64,000 bases of DNA from Trema orientale (taxonomy: Eukaryota; Streptophyta; Magnoliopsida; Rosales; Cannabaceae). Made by a program: the position numbers and the translations under genes. The stretch lies in assembly GCA_002914845.1 (NCBI GenBank), contig JXTC01000058.1, positions 520,682 to 584,681 on the forward strand. Reading direction: 5' to 3'. The notes beneath the pieces were generated by a model. It saw nothing but the letters and a program-made list of their open reading frames with translations, did no database searches and was not told the DNA's origin. Within the stretch, counting starts at the first letter, position 1; each line of letters begins with the position of its first letter. Positions 35,330 through 45,000 of this stretch are shown piece by piece.

Positions 35330-36865
35330 ACAGGTATTCTAGACTCCTTCTCCATCCCCACCTGTTTATGATAACTGCGAGCCTCGATCACTGCAAAACG
35401 ATCAAAACACCAGTTTTTACTCTTCACTTTCTTTATCTCTACAATAAATTCCCTATCTAAATACTTAAACTGTAATCAGAAGCACTAAAAGAAAGGACAA
35501 AATTAAACTCCCAAATTACTAACTCTACCAATATTGATGATCCTAAAATTTATAGTTGTAAAACTTCAACTATAAAAATATTTACTACTATATCCAGTAT
35601 TGCAATACCAAGGGTAACTAAAACTAGCTTCAAGTCATCATATACACAAATAATCTCCTCCACTATATCAATAATCGCAAGAAACTAATGTCTTTTTGCC
35701 AAGATTGGTATGTATATCTACATAAAAGGTTTTAAATACCACAGGTTCATTACTATCAACTCAATTACTATATTACAATGTGCATGAGAAATTTCTAAAT
35801 ATTTTCAAGTAAATATTCTTACATTCTCACAATAAGACAATGGACCAACCCATTGCTTCCATGTCTGAGATTCATTCATTATGTCACACCGAAAACGCTC
35901 TAGCTTCTGCAATATATTTTCGTACACAATTCAATTTGCAAATAGTAAAAAATTATAATTCAATAATAAAATTTACTTATCATATCCATGTACTATTACT
36001 CACACTAATTATCGTCGAAATCCACTGTAACTTAATTTTATTTGTACTTCTCTAACGCTCATATTTTGATAACAAGTCTACTATAGCATTCATAATCTGT
36101 AACCAAAAGTGTATATACATTATAAATAGTTACACGTCACTATATAAAAGGAAGAAAAATATGTAACAGACATTTTACAACAAATTCACTTACACGACTG
36201 TCAACTAATTTATTGTCTGCCAGCGAGAATATGTGTGCCCTCCGAATATTAACAGTATCTATCATAAATAATATCCTTCTACAAACAGAGTGTATTAAAT
36301 TCATAAACAACAATTTGTGTTCTACACAAATATTAATACAAACAAAACAATATATAAATATTTTGGTTACCTCTTATCTAGCTTCTGATTAAAAATGTAA
36401 CTCCTTATTGTCGAGTCAGGGAGCATATAATTGGTAGACCTACCATGCATTACCTTAGAAAGATTTTATCTGATTCCATTCTCCTCAAACATAACCCTTG
36501 ATCCATTGCATGGATACTCATAAATTATAGGGTACACTTCATTGTAATAACTACTGATTACTTTATTGTCATACAACACGCATAATACATTAGATGGCAC
36601 CTCCTGTAAAATAAGTTCAAATTTCCATTCACACCAATGAACTCTTCTAATTAAATTATAACAAAGCTTAGTATAACTATATACTTTAGCATATACAGGC
36701 AACTAGAGTAGAATTTATATATTCCACTTACATCATTTAGAAGATTCAGCATCTCATTACTGGTTATGCCATTAAGCACTTTTTTCTCAAGATATTTTCC
36801 ACCGCTCCATTTTAACTTCCTCTTCCAATTCTGCTCCAACGGAATCAAAGGCACGATTCATCATT
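35330..36865 (-). other. Possible spliced element-borne gene, unidentified
   Basis: On the minus strand several open segments end in GTAA-type donors and start after CAG/TAG acceptors. Examples are a segment with VLNGITSNEMLNLLNDV ending at GTAAGT (about 36730), one with MLPDSTIRSYIFNQKLDKR ending at GTAACC (about 36371), one with IRRAHIFSLADNKLVDSR ending at GTAAGT (about 36193), and one with RFRCDIMNESQTWKQWVGPL ending at GTAAGA (about 35818). This looks like a multi-exon gene inside the large element. I looked for a Ulp1 protease triad, which large Mutator elements can carry, and did not find it. The function is unknown. Confidence 0.35.
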
Positions 36866-37069
36866 TTCTGCTTCCTAGATATCTTCTCCGGCTCTGAATC
36901 TGTCTCATCCATCCTCTTTGTTTTCTGCATTTTCATTATCTGAGTCATTTTTTTCTTCTACATAAACAACTTTCTTATTACATAAAATAACTTCTTCACC
37001 ATCAGCTAAATCAATGTGCTCATACCTTCCACGAATTTAGGACAACATACTAGTTCTAACTCTTGGCTT

Positions 37070-37591
37070 CTAAAATTGTTGGAAGATGGGGGACAATATT
37101 ATCCTCGATATTAATAGGTTCCTCCATGGGATGCAATTCAATAATCGTATCGCTCGTTCATTCTTCATAGCACTACATAAATTATTTACTTTTTTCTCCA
37201 TGATAGTAAGTCTGATATCAATATCATCATAAGTTTCACTGACTCCATCCTTTACGACATTTTTTAGGTCAATAAAATCTTTACCACGATTTAAATGAGA
37301 CTGCTCAAGAACATAGCCACTGTCACTACCAATTGTCCTCTCTAGTCCAATATTTTCCAAACCACCAACATCACCTAACTTAAAACCTCTATCACTACAG
37401 TATAACCTGCTATGTAGAAAATCTTTAAAAGAATTCAAGAATGATATCCAAACCTTATCCCTACAGTGCTCAATTTGCCTACTATTATTTATCATTTCAC
37501 TAATTGACTGCAATTTGACTTTCATTACCACAATTTCTTCTACATGTCTATCCAGCCACTCAAGTAATTCAATAGATAACTCTTCCGCCAT
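37070..37591 (-). CDS. Unidentified 173-aa protein, element-borne, likely coiled coil
   Basis: An intact frame of 173 codons begins MAEELSIELLEWLDRHVEEI. The first ~45 residues and residues ~115-145 have heptad-like spacing of hydrophobic residues with many charged ones, which suggests coiled coil. No family was recognised. It lies near the right end of the Mutator-like element on the same strand as the transposase relic. Part of it (its first ~70 codons) recurs, with substitutions and a broken frame, at about 40040-40252 because of the tandem duplication. It could be an element accessory protein or the first exon of the spliced frame just downstream. Confidence 0.45.
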   Translation of the reverse strand: MAEELSIELLEWLDRHVEEIVVMKVKLQSISEMINNSRQIEHCRDKVWISFLNSFKDFLHSRLYCSDRGFKLGDVGGLENIGLERTIGSDSGYVLEQSHLNRGKDFIDLKNVVKDGVSETYDDIDIRLTIMEKKVNNLCSAMKNERAIRLLNCIPWRNLLISRIILSPIFQQF

Positions 37592-39258
37592 TTATCACCT
37601 AAAATATTACATTATAAAACTAATATTTATCCCAATACAGATCTAGTGTAAAACTTTAAGCAAATATCAAATAACATCTAATTCGTTATTACTATCTACC
37701 AAAGATATTAAAAAAAGCTATTCCACATAAATACAAAATCAAGATAGTCTAAAACAATTACATAAAAAATACGTGCAATTGTAAACTAACCAAGATAATG
37801 CTTATATATATACTACACTTGTACTTTTATTGGGAAAAATTCAGATAGCAAAATTATACATTAGATATACACAACTTTCACCTTCAATTTAATCAACTGG
37901 AAATCAACTCNGTTTTTTCTTACTATAACCATGAATCATTGACTATATAGGCCAAATTACATAGGAGTCTCTATAGTTTACTCTATATTATGGCTTATAT
38001 ATCTGCTAAGCTAAACTTGTATTGCCATATAAGGTTGCTAAAATACCCACCGCATCCATTATTTCATAGAAACAAATATTCAAAGGATTAATATTTGCCT
38101 TAAAATTACTTCGGCCTTTCTACTTAACAGCCAGATATGAAGTACGCACTATAATCCTAATAAGCAAGACCTTCAAAACCAACCAATGAGACATACTACC
38201 ATCCACCAATAATCTAATTAACAAAAAAATTTAGAAAAATTAGAAAATTAGAAATAATTGCCTCCTTTCTCAAACAAAGACACGAATTATGGTCGTATTT
38301 TTAACAAAATAAAGATATAAAAGTAGATTAAAAATGAAAACAACATTGCAGATTTCCGACCGCTTGAGCTGAACAACAACGTTGTGGAAATATAAATAGA
38401 TGCCCGTAAGAAGTCTAAAAAAAAAACAGCAAAAAGTCTGATCTTCTAATGTTCCTAACACAAGGATTTGAGAGATGGGGTGAAGTGGAACTCAAAGTGG
38501 AGCTCTAGAATCATGAAATCGAAGCCGCATCGGTTGAGAGAAGGGTAAAAGTATTGGTTAAACAAATAACCCTAATCTAAACCAAATTTAAACATGATTT
38601 TTAAAACAATTAAAAAACAAATTAAACTCTTCTATTAAGCACTAAATGTCCGGGTTGTGATTCACTACAAACCACGCTTTTCTTTGTCGGCCCAATTTTC
38701 AGCTGCAACCAATCAGGACACACGGATTTGGGAGTATTTGCGAGCCTAATTTTTTCAGCTACAACCAATCAGAACACACCAATTCGGGAGTATGGATGCT
38801 CCCAAATAGTAAGCGAGTATTGTAGAAGAAGCTCCCGAAAGAAAGTATTACCATATATATATAAATAAGGGTCTGTCAAAAGCTCTTTCTGTTAATTTCT
38901 GAAAATGCATAAAATCAAAAGCTAGCTAAAAACAAAACATATCAAAGCCGAGTCCGTCTTCTCAAGCCAGGGTTTTGCTTTTGTTCTTCTCTTCTTTCAT
39001 TTTCTTTGTATTATGTCAGTTTTTTCTCTTCACTTTCCCGCGATCCAAACACACCCCAATAGGGTCATAGCAAAGTTTTAGAATTTAGATTCTGAAAATT
39101 CAGAAGCGAGACCCCATTATGGGTGTCTCCTTCAAAGTATCGAAGACCGGTACTCGGTTCCGTCCCAAACCTTCTCTTCAATCCGAGACCAACTTGACCG
39201 CCGACGATGTGTCGCAGAGTTCCAGAGATAGCTCGCGAATTGTACGCAGAGACGAATC
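37377..39258. repeat. Tandem duplication, copy 1: Mutator end + PHL promoter + partial PHL exon 1
   Basis: This matches 40038-42031 almost throughout. Shared landmarks are the 5' part of the 173-codon frame, the element's right inverted end, the CAACCAATCAG repeats, the TATATATATAAATAAG box and the first 140 bases of PHL exon 1. The copies differ by scattered substitutions and small indels, so they are genuinely distinct. An ambiguous base (N) at 37911 marks the place where copy 2 has about 100 extra bases including long G-runs. Confidence 0.92.
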
Positions 39259-39283
39259 ATATAAGAGACTCCGGATTATGTAG
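39119..39283 (+). pseudogene. Truncated duplicate of PHL exon 1 (54 codons)
   Basis: The frame starts MGVSFKVSKTGTRFRPKPSL, identical to the start of the functional PHL gene, and has one substitution (S for P) at codon 22. After codon 47 the duplication ends and the frame runs into unrelated sequence (YKRLRIM) and a TAG. The native splice donor is lost, so it cannot splice to PHL exon 2 in the normal way. It keeps a full copy of the promoter and 5' UTR and may still be transcribed, yielding at most a 54-residue peptide. Confidence 0.85.
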
Positions 39284-40037
39284 TAGTTGCCATCCTTGTT
39301 TTGCCAACATAGCTTAATTGAAAATGAAGAGGTCTCGAAAAGCAAGTCCTCCCTCTTTTTTTACTTTTGTAAAGCTTTTCTCACGACCACTAATAGAGTT
39401 TCCTCTTTTCCTCTCTCCCACCCTACCAAAATTTAGCAATCATAGCATAGAGAAAAAAATAATCTAAAAACTCACATAGTATAGGAAGGAATAGCAAGAG
39501 CAACAACTTTAATCAACAACTCCTTCCCTCCGATTGAAAACAGTATATCCTTCAACAATTGGAGTTTTTTTTCCAGAATCTATCCTTGATCATATTAAAG
39601 GTAAGTATTTTATTAAATAAAATATTTAAAATATTTCAGGTTGTTGTGGTACTGGACAACTGATCACACTCCGAATAAAGGTCAAACCACAACTTTTTTT
39701 TAAACTCGTTGGTTGTTGCAAAACACAACTTGAAATAAAAAGAGTAATCATTTATAAATTATAGAATTTATGAATTTATAAGTTAAATGTAAGAAACTCG
39801 AAAATTAAGAAAAATTAAAAATAACACAAACTACCTAAATTTGTCCTAAAGATAAAGAAAATCAAAATTAATGGAATCAAATTTTTACTTTCCTTAAATC
39901 AAAATTACTTATTCCATAACAAAACCAGTCGAAAACAAATAAAGAACACTAATTACTTAACTAGTGTCCTGTACTATGTACACATTATAATCCTCTTATA
40001 CATATACACACATTCGAGTACTTCGTCTTCAAGGAAA
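39284..40037. other. Spacer between the two duplication copies
   Basis: About 780 bp of AT-rich sequence have no counterpart on the other side of either copy. I recognise no gene or repeat in it. It may be filler added when the duplication formed, or a later insertion. Confidence 0.5.
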
Positions 40038-42031
40038 TCTTTAAAACCTCCATCACCACAGTATAACCTACTCTGTAGAAAATCTTTAAAGGAGTTCAAG
40101 AATGATATCTAATCCTTATTCCTATAGCGCTCAATTTGCCTACTGTTATTTATCATTTCACTAATTGGCTACAATTTGACTTTCATTACCATAATTTTTT
40201 CTACATGTCTATCCAGCCACTCAAGTAATTCAATAGATAACTCTTTCACCATTTATCACCTAAAATATTACATTATAAAACTAATATTTATCCAAATACA
40301 GATCTAGTGTAAAACTTTAAGCAAATATCAAATAACATCTAATTCGTTATTACTATCTACTAAAGATATTGAAAAAAGCTATTCCACATAAATACAAAAT
40401 CAAGATAGTCTAAAATAATTACATAAAAAATACATACAATTGTAAACTAACCAAAGATAATGCTTATATATACACTACACTTGCACTTTTATTGGGGAAA
40501 ATTCAGAGAGCAAAATTATACATTAGATATACACAACTTTCACCTTCAATTTAATCAACTCCATATAGTTTACATTTGCACAATAATGGAAGCTTTTTGC
40601 GCCCAAAATAGGGGGGGAGGGGGGGAGGGGTGGAATTGTTAAGCAAAACTTGGTTTTTTCTTACTCTAACCATGAATCATTGACAATATAGACCAGATTA
40701 CATAGGAGTCTCTATCGTTTACTCTATATTATGGCTTACATATCTACTAAACTAAACTTGTATTTCCATATAAGGTTGCTAAAATACCCACCGCACCCAT
40801 TATTTCATAGAAACAAATATTTAAAGGATCAATATTTGCCTTAAAATTACTTCGGCCTTTCTACTTAACGGCCAGATATGAAGCACACACTATAATCCCT
40901 AATAAGCAAGACCTTCAAAACCAACTAATGAGACATACTGCCATCCACCAATAATCTAATTAACGGAAAAATTTGAAAAAATTAGAAAATTAGAAATAAT
41001 TGCCTCCTTTATCAAACAAAGACACGAATTACGATCGTATTTTTAACAAAATAAAGATATAAAAGTAGATTAAAAATGAAAACTTACTTGCAACATTGCA
41101 GATTTCTGACCACTCGAGCTGAACAACAACGTTGTGGAAATATAGATGGATGTCCGTAAGAAGACTAAAAGGAAAAACAACAAAAAAGTCCGATCAAATT
41201 AGAAAGCTTAGTTCTAATGTTCCTAACACAAGGATTTGAGAGATGGGAGTGAAGTGGAACTCAAGGTGGATTCCTAGAATCATGAAATCGAAACCGCATC
41301 GGTTGAGAGAAGGGTAAAAGTAGGAGGATTGGTTAAACAAATAACCCTAATCTAAACCAAATTTAAACATGATTTTTAAAATAATTAAAAAACAAATTAA
41401 ACTCTTCTATTAAGCACTAAATGTCCGGGTTGTGATTCACTACAAACCACGCTTTTCTTTGTCGGCCTAATTTTCAGCTGCAACCAATCAGGACACACGG
41501 ATTTGGGAGTATCTGTGAGCTTAATTTTCAGCTACAACCAATCAGAACACACCGATTCGGGAGTATGAATGCTCCCAAATAATAAGCGAGTATTGTAGAA
41601 GAACTCCCGAAAGAAAGTATTACCATATATATATAAATAAGGGTCCGTCAAAAGCTCTTTCTGTTAATTTCTGAAAATGCATAAAATCAAAAGCTAGCTA
41701 AAAACAAAACATATCAAAGCCGAGTCCGGTCTTCTCAAGCCAGGGTTTTGCTTTTGTTCTTCTCTTCTTTCACTTTCTTTGTATTATGTCAGTTTTTTCT
41801 CTTCACTTTCCCGCGATCCAAACACACCCCAATAGGGTCATAGCAAAGTTTTAGAATTTAGATTCTGAAAATTCAGAAGCGAGACCCCATTATGGGTGTC
41901 TCCTTCAAAGTATCGAAGACCGGTACTCGGTTCCGTCCCAAACCTTCTCTTCAACCCGAGACCAACTTGACCGCCGACGATGTGTCGCAGAGTTCCAGAG
42001 ATAGCTCGCGAATTGTACGCAGAGACGAATC
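40038..42031. repeat. Tandem duplication, copy 2 (upstream of the working PHL gene)
   Basis: This is the counterpart of 37377-39258. The inverted end of the Mutator-like element lies at about 41555-41608, 284 bp before the PHL start codon. This copy is about 110 bp longer, mostly because of a G-rich insert at about 40560-40650. Confidence 0.92.
41555..41891 (+). promoter_or_regulatory. PHL promoter and 5' UTR, abutting a transposon end
   Basis: The element terminus ends at 41608 (GAACTCCC). A TATA-like TATATATATAAATAAG lies at about 41625-41640, some 20 bp further on, with the ATG at 41892. Upstream regulatory sequence is therefore transposon-derived, including two CAACCAATCAG repeats that hold a CCAAT motif (about 41481 and 41535). 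The same arrangement occurs in copy 1 (38836 to 39119). The transcription start is inferred. Confidence 0.6.
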
Positions 42032-45000
42032 TAGTGCTCGGAAGCTCGAGGTAAAGCTTTCCAGAATAGTGAATTTATCTGTTTGGGTTCTGGGAAAATA
42101 TAGGACAAAATGTTATTAGAATTGAAGAACTAATTGGTAGAAGAGGAATAAATGAGAAAAAAGGGTTCTGGGTCTTACTTGATTTGGGTCAACAAAATCT
42201 CCTTGAAACAAATATTCAGTAAGTGAAATTGAAGTCTGCAAAAAGTGAGAAATGAATGTATTTTCTTCTGTTCTGCTGGCTCTTTTAGTTGCTTTGTTTT
42301 TGTTTTTGTTTTTGTTTTTTTTTTTTTCGGTGATTAGGGAACTTGTAATTGCTTGCTTATTGGTGATTTGAGAAGAGGAGAGATTGAAAAGTTTTTTGCT
42401 TTTTGGATCTTTGGCTATTTGGGTTTTTTGGACAAAAGTGACACTTGTCTGTAATTGGCAAAGTTTTAATGTTTGGAAATTGGTTCGAAGACTTGTCTGA
42501 TTGAAAGATGGGTTTTTCCATATGTTGCCATTGCTTTGTATCTCTTGTGGAATTTTATGCGTTATATAACTGAAGATTGATTCTGTTTATGCTCTTCGGC
42601 TTTTTTTTTTCAATTATTTTTTTTTTGTGCATGTTTCTTTAGCTTCTTTCAAGCAGTTTGATTATTTTTAGTGGCTCCATTAGAGAATTGTTGGCCCTGT
42701 AAGGAAGTCAAGGAACACGTAAAAATTTAGCGTTCAAAAAGCCGTTTTTTTAGTTTCATTGATATATTCCCTTCTTTTTCATTTGATTGCTGAGGTAGAA
42801 TTGATTTAAAAGCCTGAGGTAGAATTGATTTAAAAGCTGATAATTCTTGTATTTATGATCTTTGTTAATTTGGTGCCTGATGAAAAAAAAAAGAACCCAT
42901 TCGTGCTTGGGCTAACTGGTTGGTAAGCTAATCAATTATTTTCATTTTTTCTTCCTAGCATCCATATTTGAATCTTTTGCTGCTTGAAAATGATTCAAGC
43001 TTAAGTTTCTTTTTTCCTTCTTCTTGTAGCTAGGAGGAGGACCCCTAGTCCTCTGCCTAGTCCTTTTTTTCTCCTCTTTAATAAAGTTTCCTAGTTTCTT
43101 ATCAGAAAAAGGAAATGAACCAAGTGGTACAAGTCGTTATTTTTCTTTTTAATTTTATTCAATTTATTTTTTTCGGTAAAACTAAGGTGGTGTCCTGTAC
43201 TCTCAAAGAAGACAGAGAGAAGCTTGAATCTTTTTGCTGTTTGTGCTTGAAAATGAGTTGAGCAGTAAACAAAATCTGTATTTTCTTTCCTTCTTCTGGC
43301 AACTAAGTAGATGGTATCCTTTATGTATTCTCAAAGAGGAAAAGCTTTCTATTTTTCCTTATATTGCAAGGAGAAAGAGCTCTCGTTTGTAGTTTGCTTG
43401 CTAACAGTGGAATGAACAGAATGTAAAGGTGGTTTAGTGTAAAATTCTTTATTCTATTTCCTTTCTGATTATTTAGATTAACTTTCTTATGAAAAAACAT
43501 TATTTAGACGGTTAGAGCAACTTCTGTTGCAGGGTGGCATTATTGAGGGAGTTGAGAAAGTTGCAGGGGTGTCTGGTTCATCCATGTCTTCTGAAGAGCA
43601 GCTTGTAGTTAAAGGTTAGTGCTTTTTGTCATAGGTTTAGCAAGTTAGACTACTTGGTAACCATGCTTGCTTTCAACATTCCAATGTTGAGGTTTAAGGT
43701 TTGAATCTTCCCACACCTTGTTAAAAGAAAAAAAAAACAATTACTTTTGTTGGTTATTTTGGTATTACTTAGATTCCGAATGTATTGGGTTATATTGCTA
43801 TTACCTAGATCCTGAATGTCTTGGTTCATTCTTCTTCTTGTTGTTTTGACAGAGAGTGAGGTATCCTTCACATTGAACCTCTTCTTAGACGGATATTCTA
43901 TTGGAAAACCCTCAGAGGTTTGTCGAAAAGAAATTTTACTGCATGAAATATGTTCAATATTGTAGGTTCTAAGGATTAGGGATTCTGTTACCATCTTGTA
44001 TGTTGCTTTAACTCCTTTTATGGATTTTCAGAATGAGACTGCATGTCAGTCGGTTCAAGATGTTCCAAAGCTGTTACATCCATATGACAGGACATCCGAA
44101 ACTCTCTTCTCTGTAAGTATCTAGTTATTTAGTTCTCCAATAAGATTTATCTTTTTTTTTTCTTTTTTAATAATAGAGTTAAGGGTAATAGTATATTTGG
44201 ATAATGACAATGATAGAAGAGGATAATGAATCCGCAAATTAAAGAGGAAAATACATCAACACAGAGATAAAATTACAGAATGCTTGACCATGCTTAAAAG
44301 GACCAAAGAGAAGGGTCAGTGTTTGAATTCTTTATAAGTAAACACCCCAAAGAGGCAGACATTTCATCCTCTTCAAAAGGGAACCCATACGAGTTGACTT
44401 ACCAAAAAATCCTACTATTCCTTTCCAGCCACTTAACCCAAATAAAACCATGACAGCGCACTTCCACAAAGAAACCAAAAACCAATTGGCTGTTTAAGAA
44501 ACAAAAAACTAAGTTTTGAGGACATCCACTGTGCCACTTGGAGCATCCACCCCATGTGCTAGCATGCACAATTTGAAGTTTATTTATTGAGGACTAGAAG
44601 ATTAAGTTCTATCTATACAAATTTTTTAAATATAATTCTGCTAAATCAAGAAATATTGCCTCATTTTCTGTTTGCTTTCTACAATCGCTTTCTAGACTTG
44701 CCAAGCTGTTTTTGGCTTATTTACTATAATCCATTTTTTTATTAATTTCTTCCCCTTTACTATGTGAAATCTTTTTGGAGGCAATTGAATCTGGTCGGTT
44801 GCCAGGAGATATTCTAGACGATATACCTTGCAAGTATATAGATGGGGCACTCTATTGTGAGGTGAGTTATGTTTGTCATTTTTGTTGCTTGTGTATATTG
44901 ATGAACGGTTAACTAAATGGTTATTAACAATTGTATGTAGAATAACCATATATACATAGTACTTCTATTCATTATCTTAGCGTTTTTATGCCACCATGCC

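Larger units (their letters stand above)
22930..38836. mobile_element. Large, decayed Mutator-like element (about 15.9 kb)
   Basis: The left end begins GGGAGCTTCTATAGTACTCC and continues CTTACTATTTGGGAATATCA. The reverse complement of the right end begins GGGAGCTTCTTCTACAATAC and continues TCGCTTACTATTTGGGAGCA. About 50 bp therefore match with small gaps. Inside, on the minus strand, lies a frameshifted FAR1/MURA-type transposase (29346-31060), and Mutator elements are known to carry such long inverted ends. The flanks suggest a worn 9-bp duplication (AAAAGAAGT versus AAAGAAAGT, 7 of 9, allowing one base of end ambiguity). Other frames inside are unidentified, and a hAT-like element is nested at 28127-28599. 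The two ends could instead belong to different copies of one family, so treating this as a single element is an inference. Confidence 0.65.

Noticed and set aside
34900..37000. A Ulp1/SUMO protease gene in the large Mutator-like element
   Set aside because: Such elements may carry one, and I looked for the HWxL...D...GDCG pattern on the minus strand but did not see it.
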